Shown: piece by piece, positions 7,233-16,254 of the stretch
Position numbering within the stretch: the first letter of the stretch is position 1
Layout: each line of letters opens with the position of its first letter
Source: Desulfuromonadales bacterium
Lineage (GTDB): Bacteria; Desulfobacterota; Desulfuromonadia; Desulfuromonadales; UBA2294
Reading direction: 5' to 3'
Assembly: GCA_014859615.1 (NCBI GenBank)
Contig: JACUTX010000003.1
Span: 1-31,881 of the forward strand
DNA length: 31,881 nucleotides
Translations under genes and position numbers: made by a program
The notes under the pieces: model-generated
Told to the model about the DNA's origin: nothing
The model's database searches: none
Seen by the model: only the letters and a program-made list of their open reading frames with translations

Positions 7233-7742
7233 TCAGAACCCTTCCTCATGAAACCCTGCCGGAATCCTTACAACCAGCACCGGCACGGTTGCACGGTGCA
7301 GCACTTTGCTCGTCGTGCTCCCGAGCATCGCATCTCCGAGAACAGTCTGCCGATGCGACCCCATAATAATCAGATCTGCATTGAGTTCTCTGGCGACTGA
7401 CAGAATAGCCTGGGCTGGCGAACCGTCTTCGATACGGATGTCACTGAGCCGCTTTGCGCAGAGCGGATCGAGGCCGCATTCCTTTGCGCAGAGCCGTTCG
7501 ATCCGGTCTCGCAACTGCTGTTTCGCCTGAGTCAGTGCCTTGCTGTGGATCTCTTCCGACTGCGCATGGGAGATATGCAATTCCACCAGACTCCGGGCAA
7601 AGGTCGACAGAGTTTCGAGCGCCGAAACGGCGACAATCTCTGCGTCATGCTCCTTAGCCAGTGCCAGAGCATAACGATAGACGTGAGGAGCCCCTGCCCC
7701 CATCCCGGTCGCGTAAAGAATTTTTTTAATTTTCGGCAGCAT
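7233..7742 (-). CDS. universal stress protein, first paralogue
   Basis: This is a 169-residue UspA-fold protein starting at ATG 7742 (GAGGAG five bases upstream). It has the nucleotide-loop region GSHRQTVLGDAMLGSTTSKVL, in which the second glycine of the classic G-2x-G-9x-G(S/T) is Arg, so ATP binding is uncertain. An insertion holds three cysteines, CAKECGLDPLC, also present in the second copy at 20837-21346; the two proteins are about 72% identical by hand alignment with no gaps. It lies between the TRAP permease and the dehydrogenase genes. In Halomonas a Usp (TeaD) encoded with the TeaABC TRAP system regulates transport, so a similar role is plausible but unproven. Confidence 0.92.
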   Translation of the reverse strand: MLPKIKKILYATGMGAGAPHVYRYALALAKEHDAEIVAVSALETLSTFARSLVELHISHAQSEEIHSKALTQAKQQLRDRIERLCAKECGLDPLCAKRLSDIRIEDGSPAQAILSVARELNADLIIMGSHRQTVLGDAMLGSTTSKVLHRATVPVLVVRIPAGFHEEGF

Positions 7743-7767
7743 TATGACTCCTCTTTTCGATGCGTGA

Positions 7768-9108
7768 TTATCTGCCGAAGAAAACATCCGGCAGGTAAGT
7801 AATAATCTCCGGGAAAACGACTAGAGAGACCAGGGCCGTAATCTGGATGGCAACAAAGGGGAGGATCCCCCGATAGACATCCCCCATGGAATATTCCGGC
7901 GGCGCGACCCCCTTGAAATAGAAGAGAGAATAGCCAAACGGCGGGGTCAGAAAAGAGGTCTGCAGATTGATGCAGATCATCATGGCAAACCATAAAGGGT
8001 TGAAGTTCAGGTCCATGGCAATCGGAGTGAAGATCGGAACCACCACCAGCAGAATCGCTGCCCAGTCGATAAACATCCCCATAAAGAAGACCACCGCCAT
8101 CATTATGGTAAAGACCACATACGGGCTGACATCCATTCCGAGCAGTGTGTCGGCGACGACATCGCCCCCCCCCATGCTCAAAAAGACCACGGAGAAGAAT
8201 TTACCCCCAAGAAACAGGGCCATGATCATGGCAGTGGTGCGCGCCGTCGAGATGCACGACTCGGAAATAACCGTCCAGTTCAGTTTGCGCGACACCAACG
8301 CCAGCAACAGTGCACCGACGCAACCGAGCGCCGCTGCTTCGGTCGGGGTGGCAACTCCGGCGAGGATGGTCCCCATGACCGTGAGGATCAAGCCGAATGG
8401 CGGCACAAAGTTCTTCATCGTCATGGTGAACTTCTGCATGTTGGTGGCGGTGCGGTCTTCCATGGGGATTGGCGGACCAAGCCTGGGGCTCATGTAGCAG
8501 CGCACGCCTACGTACAGCAGGTACATCCCCGAGAGCAACAGGCCGGGGAGAATTGCAGCGGCAAACAGGTTGCCGACCGAGGTCTCTTTTTGTCCGGTCA
8601 AGCCGCCATAGACAACCAGCATGATCGAAGGGGGGATCAGAATACCCAGCGTTCCGGAAGAACAGATGATCCCTGCTGACAAGGCGCGATCGTACCCCCG
8701 TTTTAACAAGGCAGGTCCGGCCATCAGCCCCATGGCGACAACCGAAGCGCCAACGATACCCGTGGTTGCGGCAAAAACGGTGGAGACGACAATAACCGCC
8801 ATCCCGAGCCCACCGCGCAGACCACCCAGTACGATATAGAGCGCTTCAAAAAGCCCCTCGGAAACTTTGGAGCGATCGAGAATCTGGGCCATAAAAATAA
8901 ATAACGGAATGGCGACCAGGGTGTAATTAAGAAAAATCCCCCAGGCATTATTGGCAAACAGGCCCATCAACGCTTGAAGATCAAAGCCGTTGTCAATCAG
9001 GCCGAAGACGGTCGCAACTGCGGCCAGAGTGATTGCAAGGGGATGCCCCATGGCGATGGAGCCCATCAGGGTTAAAAACATCAGGATAGTGAGGACTTCT
9101 ACACTCAT
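7768..9108 (-). CDS. dctM: TRAP transporter large permease, DctM family
   Basis: The 446-residue inner-membrane protein is very hydrophobic, with about 12 segments, and forms the ion-coupled translocation channel of a TRAP transporter. The stretch FAATTGIVGASVVAMG and the repeated glycine-rich hairpins are characteristic of the family, and its length is normal. GGGAG lies about 11 bases before the ATG. The gene follows the small permease by 29 bases and precedes the stress protein by 25 bases, so it is part of one transcript. Uptake would use a sodium or proton gradient; the substrate is set by DctP. Confidence 0.93.
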   Translation of the reverse strand: MSVEVLTILMFLTLMGSIAMGHPLAITLAAVATVFGLIDNGFDLQALMGLFANNAWGIFLNYTLVAIPLFIFMAQILDRSKVSEGLFEALYIVLGGLRGGLGMAVIVVSTVFAATTGIVGASVVAMGLMAGPALLKRGYDRALSAGIICSSGTLGILIPPSIMLVVYGGLTGQKETSVGNLFAAAILPGLLLSGMYLLYVGVRCYMSPRLGPPIPMEDRTATNMQKFTMTMKNFVPPFGLILTVMGTILAGVATPTEAAALGCVGALLLALVSRKLNWTVISESCISTARTTAMIMALFLGGKFFSVVFLSMGGGDVVADTLLGMDVSPYVVFTIMMAVVFFMGMFIDWAAILLVVVPIFTPIAMDLNFNPLWFAMMICINLQTSFLTPPFGYSLFYFKGVAPPEYSMGDVYRGILPFVAIQITALVSLVVFPEIITYLPDVFFGR

Positions 9109-9137
9109 TGGTATCTTTTCTCCCGGCTCAGACAGGT

Positions 9138-9635
9138 TTAGTGAGTCGTTTTAAAGGAACGAATATCCTGGATCAATTTGGCTACCCCTTGCAGGAAGAG
9201 CAGGACAAAACCGATGGCCATGAGCGTTTTGTACGGGTAAACAGCAGGTGCCCAGGAACTTGAAGCGTGTTCCCATTGCTGCCATGAAGTTGCTGCCATA
9301 GCGCAGGTGTAGTAAGTCAACAAGCCGATCGTCGGAATGAACAGAACCGTATTGGTGAAAATCCGCAGCTTTAGTCGCGGTTTTTCGGCAAGACGCGCTT
9401 CAAAAACATCGATTGAGACGTGGGTGTTATGTTTGTGCGCATAGGCCAGGGCGATGCTGTAGTGGACGCCGTAAAGAAAAACCGTCAGTTCGAAGGCCCA
9501 GGAGGTCGGTGCGTTAAAACCGTAGCGCATGATAACCTCCCAGACGACCACGCCGATCAGCGGCAGAACCAATAGCGACCCGTAGTAGCCTGTTTTTTCA
9601 TTAAGGACGTCGATCGCCCCATCGATTTTGAACAT
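9138..9635 (-). CDS. dctQ: TRAP transporter small permease, DctQ family
   Basis: This 165-residue membrane protein has four predicted hydrophobic segments (about 18-36, 45-65, 95-115, 135-155) and the family feature EVIMRYGFNAPTSWAFELTV. DctQ proteins pair with DctM to dock the periplasmic binding protein. GAGG lies seven bases before the ATG. The hairpin-bearing gap of 93 bases before it separates it from dctP. Confidence 0.9.
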   Translation of the reverse strand: MFKIDGAIDVLNEKTGYYGSLLVLPLIGVVVWEVIMRYGFNAPTSWAFELTVFLYGVHYSIALAYAHKHNTHVSIDVFEARLAEKPRLKLRIFTNTVLFIPTIGLLTYYTCAMAATSWQQWEHASSSWAPAVYPYKTLMAIGFVLLFLQGVAKLIQDIRSFKTTH

Positions 9636-9668
9636 GCGAAAACCTCGTATTTTGACAGTGTGCCGTCA

Positions 9669-9713
9669 CCGGCGGCAAAGCAGCGGAGGGGACCTTAAAG
9701 GTCCCCCCGCCGG
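9669..9713 (-). other. stem-loop in the dctP-dctQ gap
   Basis: GGGGACC (9688-9694) and GGTCCCC (9700-9706) form a stem with loop TTAAA, and CCGGCGG (9669-9675) can pair with CCGCCGG (9707-9713) outside it. There is no T run on the minus strand, so it is probably not a full terminator. Such hairpins after binding-protein genes commonly stabilise the upstream mRNA and lower downstream expression, giving more DctP than permease. Confidence 0.6.
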
Positions 9714-9728
9714 ATTTAAGCGCGTGAA

Positions 9729-10886
9729 TCACTGGAGCCGTTTGCCAGCGATGAAATCGTCGATCGGCCAAGGGGTCAGACCGCTGCGGATTTCACGCCA
9801 GTCAGCGAAATCTTTTTTAAACTGTTCCTGAGAGTCGAGGGTCTTTTTGACATCAGGATGCTTGGCTTTAACTTCGTCAAGATACTCTTTGGTCCGCTTG
9901 GCGAAAGCGGTAATCGCCTCGTCATCCATGCGGACGAATTCAACCTTCTCCTTGAATTTCTTGATCGCCTCGATGTTCAGCTGCTCCTGCCAGGCAGTCG
10001 ACCAGAGTTGGGTCTCCTTGGCGGCGATGTCAACGATCCACTTCAGATCGGCGGGGAGTTTGTTGTACGAATCCTTGTTGATAAACAAAGCACACTGCAC
10101 TGAAGGCTGATGGACGCCAGGCTCAATGACGTATTTGGTGATTTCGTCAAAACCCATCGGGTAGTTGATGGCCGGCGAAGAGAATTCGGCAGCATCGATG
10201 ACGCCACGTTCCAGAGCCAGATAAACTTCGCCACCCGGTAGCGGGGTGACCGAAGCGCCGAGTGAATTCATGATATCCATGTACCAGCCTGGGGTGCGGA
10301 CACGCATCCCTTTGAAATCAGCCATTTTACTCGCTTTTTTGTTGGAGAAGAAGCCCATTTCCTGACCACCGTTGCCGCCAGGCAATGCATAGAGGTTATA
10401 ACGCCCGTAAAGCTCCTGCATCTGCTCAAGACCACCGCGCTCATAAAGCCAGATGTTGTACCCTTCCGTGTCGAGACCAAAAGGGACCGAGGCGAATGAG
10501 ACGAAATTTTCGTTTTTCCCTTTCCAGTAACCAGGCCAGTCGTGGCCGATATCGGCCTGACCTTTACTGACCGCATCAAAACTCTCCATCGCACCGACCA
10601 GTTCACCGGCCGAGAAGAGCTTGATTTCGAGACGGCCGCCCGATGCCAGCGCAACCGAATCGGCAAAATGCTGGGCCATATCGTAGAAAAGCAGACCCTT
10701 GCTCCAGGGCATAACCATCTTCCACTTAAACTCTTCTTTTGAGGGTTTAATGGTGCGCAGCTCTTTTTTGACTGCCTCGTGGCGCTTGTCGGTGCCGAAC
10801 TTTTCACGCTTGGCAGCAAAGGCATTTGGCGCCAGAGCCAGGACCAGAACCAGAGCCAAACCGATTAAAACTCTGAACTTTTTCAT
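9729..10886 (-). CDS. dctP: TRAP transporter periplasmic substrate-binding protein, DctP family
   Basis: This 385-residue protein begins with a clear Sec signal peptide (MKKFRVLIGLALVLVLALA, cleavage near NAFA-AK). The mature part has the DctP fold with the conserved arginine motif GMRVRTPGWY, which normally binds the substrate carboxylate, and LPGGEVYLALERGVIDAAE. It resembles the TakP/mannitol-chloroaromatic branch, whose members bind 2-oxo or 2-hydroxy monocarboxylates, sometimes with a metal ion. GAGGAGG lies before the ATG. It is the first gene of the operon with dctQ, dctM, usp and the GlcD/GlcF genes. Lactate is the preferred substrate by context; glycolate or pyruvate are alternatives. 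Confidence 0.92.
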   Translation of the reverse strand: MKKFRVLIGLALVLVLALAPNAFAAKREKFGTDKRHEAVKKELRTIKPSKEEFKWKMVMPWSKGLLFYDMAQHFADSVALASGGRLEIKLFSAGELVGAMESFDAVSKGQADIGHDWPGYWKGKNENFVSFASVPFGLDTEGYNIWLYERGGLEQMQELYGRYNLYALPGGNGGQEMGFFSNKKASKMADFKGMRVRTPGWYMDIMNSLGASVTPLPGGEVYLALERGVIDAAEFSSPAINYPMGFDEITKYVIEPGVHQPSVQCALFINKDSYNKLPADLKWIVDIAAKETQLWSTAWQEQLNIEAIKKFKEKVEFVRMDDEAITAFAKRTKEYLDEVKAKHPDVKKTLDSQEQFKKDFADWREIRSGLTPWPIDDFIAGKRLQ

Positions 10887-10950
10887 TCTTTCCTCCTCTT
10901 ACATGGGTTAGGTGTACGTTTTTTTAGCTTTTCTTCTGCACATCGATAAC

Positions 10951-11003
10951 TGGTAAGACCAATTTACGGTATTACCATATTGCAACAGTCTTTCCCCTGT
11001 CAA
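10951..11003 (-). promoter_or_regulatory. TRAP/dehydrogenase operon promoter with two GntR operators
   Basis: On the minus strand TTGACA (plus 10998-11003), an 18-base spacer and TATGGT (plus 10974-10979) form a good sigma-70 promoter. One operator, CGGTATTACCA (plus 10967-10977), overlaps the -10 box, and a second, TGGTAAGACCA (10951-10961), lies just downstream. Both fit TNGTNNNACNA or differ at one position. The -35 box and early spacer (TTGACAGGG, then CTGTT) match the lutC promoter. Confidence 0.7.
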
Positions 11004-11115
11004 GAAAATATAACGCTGTTTTTAAAAAAATTCCAATTACGGCACGCTTTTGCTTTTGCCTCACTCTTTTGCGCACCTTTGCATGCAGCTCTTTGCGGCC
11101 TGGATAACGTCCGGA

Positions 11116-11877
11116 TCAATTAGCGGTCCAGCCGCAGTCGATGGTAAGCATCGTACCGGTAATGCAGGCAGCCGAATCGGAACAGAGATAGTTCACCAGA
11201 TCACCAACTTCGGATGGTTCGATCAGACGCTTGACGGCAGCTTTTTTCAGCATGATGTTGCTGATCACCGCTTCGCGGGGGATGCCGTGGGTTTTGGCCT
11301 GAGCATCAATCTGGCCGTCGACCAGAGGAGTACGAACATAAGCCGGACAGATCGAGTTGACAGTGATGCCGTGTGGTCCTCCTTCGAGCGCCGCGGTTTT
11401 GGTCAATCCGGTGAGGCCATGTTTGGCACTGACATAAGCGGCTTTGAATTCGGAAGCACGCAGTCCGTGGACAGAATTAATATTGATCACCCGCCCCCAC
11501 GCTTGAGCCTTCATCCCGGGCCAGAGATATCTGGTCAACAAGAACGGGGCGGTCAGCATCAGATTGATGATAAAATCCCACTTCTCCTCAGGAAACTCCT
11601 CAATCGGAGCGACATGTTGTATCCCGGCATTATTGATCAGGATGTCGCACTGATTGTATCGGGTTAAAACCGCATCGGTCAGTCTCTTGCACCCGACGCG
11701 CGTACTCAAATCGGCCTGAAAAAAATCGCCGCCGAGCCGCTCTGCGGCGGCTTCACCATCTTTCTGATTGATATCGGCCAGCAGAACCTTGCGCCCCGAA
11801 GCTGCAAGCGCTTCGGCGGCGGCCAACCCGATACCGCTCGCCGCCCCGGTTACCAGGGCAATTTGTTGTTCTGACAT
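11116..11877 (-). CDS. bdh: 3-hydroxybutyrate dehydrogenase (SDR family)
   Basis: The 253-residue classical short-chain dehydrogenase interconverts 3-hydroxybutyrate and acetoacetate with NAD. Visible motifs are TGAASGIG (10-17), NNAG (82-85) and the catalytic Ser135, Tyr148 and Lys152. Segments typical of the 3-hydroxybutyrate enzymes are YVRTPLVDGQI and the C-terminal ITGTMLTIDCGWTAN. The ATG at 11877 has AAGGAG nine bases upstream; the longer open frame overlaps the preceding gene and is rejected. It is last in the ketone-body operon, 25 bases after the CoA-transferase gene. Its product acetoacetate is the substrate of that transferase. Confidence 0.9.
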   Translation of the reverse strand: MSEQQIALVTGAASGIGLAAAEALAASGRKVLLADINQKDGEAAAERLGGDFFQADLSTRVGCKRLTDAVLTRYNQCDILINNAGIQHVAPIEEFPEEKWDFIINLMLTAPFLLTRYLWPGMKAQAWGRVININSVHGLRASEFKAAYVSAKHGLTGLTKTAALEGGPHGITVNSICPAYVRTPLVDGQIDAQAKTHGIPREAVISNIMLKKAAVKRLIEPSEVGDLVNYLCSDSAACITGTMLTIDCGWTAN

Positions 11878-11902
11878 CGTTATATGCTCCTTTAAGGAAG
11901 AT

Positions 11903-13252
11903 CTAGAGTCGCGTTTTGAATTCACAACCGGTGCATCTTTTCAGCTCTTCCAGAGAGCTGAACGGCGATATTTCGATCAGGGTCATCCCGTTTTCATCGA
12001 TTTCAAACACCCCTTTTTCGGTCACCAGCAGATCGACTACCCCTTTGCCGGTTACCGGCAGATTGCACTCAGGAAGAATCTTCGGACTGCCGTCCTTGGC
12101 GCAATGCTCCATCATAATGACGACTTTTTTGACCCCGGAGACCAGATCCATGGCACCACCTGGCCCTTTGACCATCTTTCCGGGGATCATCCAGTTCGCC
12201 AGGTCACCGGTGCGACTGACCTGCATGCCGCCGAGGACCGAAAGATCGATCTTGCCGCCGCGAATCATGGCAAACGATTCGGAGGAATCGAAGAAGGCGG
12301 CTCCGGCTATAGTGGTGATGGTCTGTTTGCCGGCATTGATCAGATCAGCATCGACCTTTTCGGCGGTCGGAAAGGGGCCGATCCCCAAAAGGCCGTTTTC
12401 CGATTGCAGGGTAATATCGATCCCCGCCGGAATATAGTTAGCGACCAGAGTCGGCATGCCGATGCCGAGATTGACATAGGCGCCGTCCTGCAGTTCGGCG
12501 GCGATTCGTCTGGCCATCCATTCGCGTTGCGGATCGATCTTGGCACTCCCGGCATCACCGGCGGCAAGGGTGCGCTGTTCGATCGGTTTGACGAAGCTGG
12601 CACCAAGCAGGATGCGGTCGACATAGATCCCGGGGATGTGGATCGTATCGGGGTCGAGACACCCGACCTCGACGATCTCTTCAACCTCGGCAACAGTGAT
12701 CCGCCCCGCCTTGGCACACGCGGTATTAAAATTGTTAGCGGTCTTGCGAAAAATAAGATTGCCCGCCTTGTCGGCCTTCCACGCCTTGACGATGGCGAGA
12801 TCGGCGGTGAGGCTCGATTCAAGAACATATCCTTTCCCATCAAACTCACGGGTCTCTTTCCCCTCGGTCAGAGCGGTACCAAAACCGGTACAGGTGAAGA
12901 ACGCGGGGATCCCGGCCCCGCCAGCGCGCAGTTTTTCGGCCAGGGTCCCTTGCGGGGTCAGCTCCAGTTCCAGCTCGCCGTTTAAGAACTGTTTTTCAAA
13001 AGTTGCATTTTCACCCACGTAAGACGAAATCATCTTCTTGATCTGCCGGGTCTGCAGCAACAGACCGAGGCCGAATTGATCGACACCGGCGTTGTTGCTG
13101 ATCACCGTCAGCTGCTTCGCCCCACTCTCCCGCAGGGCGAGAATCAGGTTTTCCGGTATGCCACAGAGGCCGAAGCCGCCGGCAGCAACAGTCATGCTGT
13201 CGCGGGTGAGCCCTTCTAACGCTTTGGTCGGATCGGTAAAAATCGGTTTCAT
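11903..13252 (-). CDS. fused alpha-beta 3-oxoacid CoA-transferase (SCOT-like)
   Basis: This protein of 449 residues activates acetoacetate to acetoacetyl-CoA, probably at the expense of succinyl-CoA or acetyl-CoA. Residues 1 to about 225 are the alpha subunit, with signature GGFGLCGIP. Residues from about 242 are the beta subunit, with the catalytic Glu285 in LQSENGLLGIG. The two are joined in one continuous frame through a short linker, the arrangement of mitochondrial SCOT (OXCT1), whereas most bacteria (AtoDA, ScoAB) have two genes. AAGGAG lies 10 bases before the ATG. Its neighbours (thiolase, AtoE, 3-hydroxybutyrate dehydrogenase) complete the route from 3-hydroxybutyrate to acetyl-CoA. 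Confidence 0.92.
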   Translation of the reverse strand: MKPIFTDPTKALEGLTRDSMTVAAGGFGLCGIPENLILALRESGAKQLTVISNNAGVDQFGLGLLLQTRQIKKMISSYVGENATFEKQFLNGELELELTPQGTLAEKLRAGGAGIPAFFTCTGFGTALTEGKETREFDGKGYVLESSLTADLAIVKAWKADKAGNLIFRKTANNFNTACAKAGRITVAEVEEIVEVGCLDPDTIHIPGIYVDRILLGASFVKPIEQRTLAAGDAGSAKIDPQREWMARRIAAELQDGAYVNLGIGMPTLVANYIPAGIDITLQSENGLLGIGPFPTAEKVDADLINAGKQTITTIAGAAFFDSSESFAMIRGGKIDLSVLGGMQVSRTGDLANWMIPGKMVKGPGGAMDLVSGVKKVVIMMEHCAKDGSPKILPECNLPVTGKGVVDLLVTEKGVFEIDENGMTLIEISPFSSLEELKRCTGCEFKTRL

Positions 13253-13356
13253 AATTAAGATTCTCCTTGATTTGCGCTATTAACAGACGATCGTGCACCG
13301 CTTACTTTTTCCGGGCCAGCTGTTTTGTTTTTCTATCAACACGACTGCCACCCTCT

Positions 13357-14709
13357 TTACAAAAAGAGCAGCCCGAGTGAAATAATAACCCCGGAATAGA
13401 GCATTACAATCAGACAGTAGCCCATGATGTCGCGGGCACCCAAGCCTGCAATCCCCAGAGCAGGGAGAGCCCAGAACGGTTGAATCATGTTGGTCCAGGC
13501 ATCCCCCCAGGCGATAGCCATTGCCGTCTTTGCCGCAGAAACACCGAGCGCAGCGCCAGCGGGCATCATGATTGGGGCCTGAACAGCCCATTGACCGCCA
13601 CCGGAAGGGACAAAAAAGTTTACCAGACCAGCACTGAGAAAGGTAAAGAGCGGGAAGGTTGTGACCGTTGAAATATCGACGAACCAGCTGGACACCAGTC
13701 CGGCAGAGGAGATCCCGGCAGCATTGGCACCAACCATCATCCCCATGATCCCCGCATAAAAGGGGAATTGCAGAATGATCCCGGCAGATCCTCTGGTCGC
13801 GACAGTGATCGCATTGAGGAAGCGGCGCGGTGTGCCGTGCAGAATGATCCCGGCAAACAGGAACATAAAATTGACGATATTCAGGTTGAGTTGAAAGCCA
13901 TTCTTGGCAAAGTAGTAGACGATAAAAGCGAGCCCCATCAGTCCGATCAGCATCGAGAAGAGCGGGCTGTTTTCCATCCAGTCCGCCGGAGTTTTCATTT
14001 TTTGGGCGGGGTCTGCTTGTGGAATCTGATCCTCCAGAAGCACCGGATCGACAGTGATGGTATTCGCCTCATCCGGATGCATAAAGCGATTGATTAAAGG
14101 GATGGTAATGAGCAGGACCAGAACGATAATCAGATTGAAGGAGGAGAAGAGGGTGCTGCTGGTCGGGATCGGATCGATCACAGCCCCTTTGGTGATCTTT
14201 GCCAGATCCGCCCCAGCGGTCGCAAGCTTCAGCGGAATCGAGCCGGAAATCCCTGCGTGCCAGACGAGGAAGCCGGTATAGGCCGAAGCTATCAGAAGGC
14301 GGTAATCGACCCCCTTGACTTCCCTGGCAAGCTGACGGGCATAGAGTGCGCCGACGACCAGACCAAAGCCCCAGTTGATCCAGCAGGCGATACTCGATAC
14401 GACTGTCACCGCAACAATCGCCTGTAACGGGGTCTTGGCGGGCGCGGCCAGAGCGCGCAGCCCTTTTTGAATAACCGGCGCGTGGGCCAGCGTGTGCCCG
14501 GTGACCAGAACAAGAACCATCTGCATGGAAAAAGCCAACAGACTCCAGAAGCCATTATTCCAATGAATAACCATATCCATCGGACCTTGTCCGGTCAAAA
14601 AAATCCCGCCGGCAAAGACAATCAAGGTGAGAATAATACAGAACAAAAACGGGTCAGGGAGGTACCGTTGCACGAGTCTGACGCAGAGATTTGTGATTTT
14701 TTTAAACAT
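13357..14709 (-). CDS. atoE: short-chain fatty acid / acetoacetate permease, AtoE family
   Basis: This is a 450-residue membrane protein with about 12 hydrophobic segments and family-typical stretches such as LVQRYLPDPFLFCIILT, NNGFWSLLAFSMQM and the C-terminal FVPSGGGQWAVQAPIM. AtoE proteins import short-chain fatty acids such as butyrate and acetoacetate. AAGGAGG lies six bases before the ATG. It sits between the thiolase and CoA-transferase genes, so import and activation are co-expressed. The gap of about 100 bases to the CoA-transferase gene holds nothing I recognise. Confidence 0.92.
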   Translation of the reverse strand: MFKKITNLCVRLVQRYLPDPFLFCIILTLIVFAGGIFLTGQGPMDMVIHWNNGFWSLLAFSMQMVLVLVTGHTLAHAPVIQKGLRALAAPAKTPLQAIVAVTVVSSIACWINWGFGLVVGALYARQLAREVKGVDYRLLIASAYTGFLVWHAGISGSIPLKLATAGADLAKITKGAVIDPIPTSSTLFSSFNLIIVLVLLITIPLINRFMHPDEANTITVDPVLLEDQIPQADPAQKMKTPADWMENSPLFSMLIGLMGLAFIVYYFAKNGFQLNLNIVNFMFLFAGIILHGTPRRFLNAITVATRGSAGIILQFPFYAGIMGMMVGANAAGISSAGLVSSWFVDISTVTTFPLFTFLSAGLVNFFVPSGGGQWAVQAPIMMPAGAALGVSAAKTAMAIAWGDAWTNMIQPFWALPALGIAGLGARDIMGYCLIVMLYSGVIISLGLLFL

Positions 14710-14784
14710 GAAATTCCTCCTTGCAATGTCGACAGGACAGTCCGTTAAGCCCGCTTTATTCCCGGGCCAGAAATTTTATTAATC

Positions 14785-15960
14785 TCACAGCCGTTCGAAA
14801 AGTGCCGCTACAGCCTCTCCACCGCCGATACAGAGGGTGGCGAGACCATATTTTTCTTTTCTGAAATCCAGCTCTCTTAACAAGGTTGCAACCAGACGCG
14901 CTCCGCTGGCACCGACCGGGTGCCCGAGGGAGACGGCACCCCCATTGACATTGACCCGTTTTGCATCGAGACCGAGCAGTTTTATCGCCATCAGCGGGAC
15001 GGCCGAAAACGCCTCATTGATTTCAAACAGACCGACAGCGTTCAGCTCCAGACCCGCCTTTGCACAACATTTGCGGATGGCGTCAACCGGAGCCTGTGCG
15101 AACTGGTCCGGGTGAATACTGTGCGTAGAACTCGCAATCAGACGGGCGATCGGTTTCAGGCCGTGGGTGGCAACCGCTTCGCCGCTGGCGAGCAGTGCCA
15201 GACCGGCGCCATCATTGATGGTTGAGGCGTTGCCTGCCGTAATCGTCCCGGTTTTGCTGAAAACCGGGTGCAGTTCGCGCAGTCTGTCGATATTGCCGCG
15301 AAACGGTTCTTCGTCAGAACTGATCGTCATATCCCCCTTGCGCGACGGCTTGACGACAGGGACCAGCTCCGCCGCAAAAGTGCCATTATTAACGGCAGCC
15401 TGCGCCAGAGTATAGGAGCGGACCGCATAATCGTCCTGCTCCGCACGGGTCAAGCCATGCCCGGCAATCCACTCTTCGGTAATTTCACCCATGTGGCGTT
15501 GTGAAAACGGATCTTGTAGAGCGTCATGAAGCAGAAGATCGATCGCCTCGGTGTTGCCGAGACGTTGCCCAAAGCGGGCTGTCGGCAGGGCGTAGGGGGC
15601 CAGAGACATACTCTCCATCCCACCGGCCAGAGCGAGACTGGAATCACCCAGACGAATTGAATCCGCCGCCAGCATCAGCGCCTTCAAGCCGCTCCCGCAG
15701 ATCTTGTTGATGGTCATGGCATGAACGCTGTCCGGGAGTCCCGCCAGACGCATCGCCTGCCGGGCCGGGGCTTGGCCGACACCCCCCTGAAGCACCTGGC
15801 CAAGGATCACCTCATCGAGCGCAGAAGCTGAAATTCCGGTTTTCTGCAGAATCGCCTTAATGACCTGAGCCGCCAGAGTCGGGGCCGGGATTTCAGCGAG
15901 TTGACCACCAAAAGAGCCGAACGGCGTGCGCAAAGCTTCGACTACAAAGACCTCTCTCAT
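14785..15960 (-). CDS. acetyl-CoA acetyltransferase (thiolase)
   Basis: The 391-residue thiolase splits acetoacetyl-CoA into two acetyl-CoA, or the reverse. Catalytic residues are all present: Cys88 in NKICGSG, His347 in SLGHPVGASGARL and Cys377 in CIGGGEA; GGMESMS is also conserved. Length and motifs fit the biosynthetic/degradative short-chain type. GGGAG lies about 10 bases before the ATG. It is first in the operon, with a leader of about 100 bases from the sigma-54 promoter at 16074-16088. The operon would feed acetyl-CoA from acetoacetate, 3-hydroxybutyrate or stored polyhydroxybutyrate into the TCA cycle. Confidence 0.94.
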   Translation of the reverse strand: MREVFVVEALRTPFGSFGGQLAEIPAPTLAAQVIKAILQKTGISASALDEVILGQVLQGGVGQAPARQAMRLAGLPDSVHAMTINKICGSGLKALMLAADSIRLGDSSLALAGGMESMSLAPYALPTARFGQRLGNTEAIDLLLHDALQDPFSQRHMGEITEEWIAGHGLTRAEQDDYAVRSYTLAQAAVNNGTFAAELVPVVKPSRKGDMTISSDEEPFRGNIDRLRELHPVFSKTGTITAGNASTINDGAGLALLASGEAVATHGLKPIARLIASSTHSIHPDQFAQAPVDAIRKCCAKAGLELNAVGLFEINEAFSAVPLMAIKLLGLDAKRVNVNGGAVSLGHPVGASGARLVATLLRELDFRKEKYGLATLCIGGGEAVAALFERL

Positions 15961-16073
15961 TTTTTTGTTCTCCCTTCACCTAGTGAAATCGACAGACAAA
16001 GAATATCTCCTCTCGATTCATCCGATTGACAAGTTTACAAACAAACAGCGTTATGAATATTTAAAGGTTAAAA

Positions 16074-16088
16074 GCAAAGGTTGTGCCA
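16074..16088 (-). promoter_or_regulatory. sigma-54 promoter of the ketone-body operon
   Basis: Read on the minus strand the sequence is TGGCAC-AACCT-TTGC, matching the -24/-12 consensus at the key positions (GG, ten bases, GC). Transcription would start near 16062, about 100 bases before the thiolase ATG. The divergent neighbour encodes a sigma-54 activator, as in the atoSC-atoDAEB arrangement of E. coli. Confidence 0.82.
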
Positions 16089-16225
16089 GACATGAAAATA
16101 TTCTCTGATTTTTTAATTTCCATATTAAAAGTACTATAATATCATCTAGTTACATTTGAAATTCAAAGCGGCAACAGCGTATCGATAGAGGCTAAAAATG
16201 AATAGGCATCAAAATATGTAGGGAC

Positions 16226-16254
16226 TTGACTACACTCAAACAACACGCTACGAT
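16226..16254 (+). promoter_or_regulatory. possible sigma-70 promoter of the activator gene
   Basis: TTGACT (16226-16231), 17 bases, then TACGAT (16249-16254). It overlaps the TGTAG/CTACA inverted repeat at 16217-16234, so the activator could affect its own transcription. The leader would be about 185 bases. Confidence 0.35.

Noticed and set aside
11768..12985. Open frame of 405 codons on the plus strand
   Set aside because: It is antisense to the CoA-transferase and 3-hydroxybutyrate dehydrogenase genes, has no domain or ribosome binding site, and fits a shadow frame.
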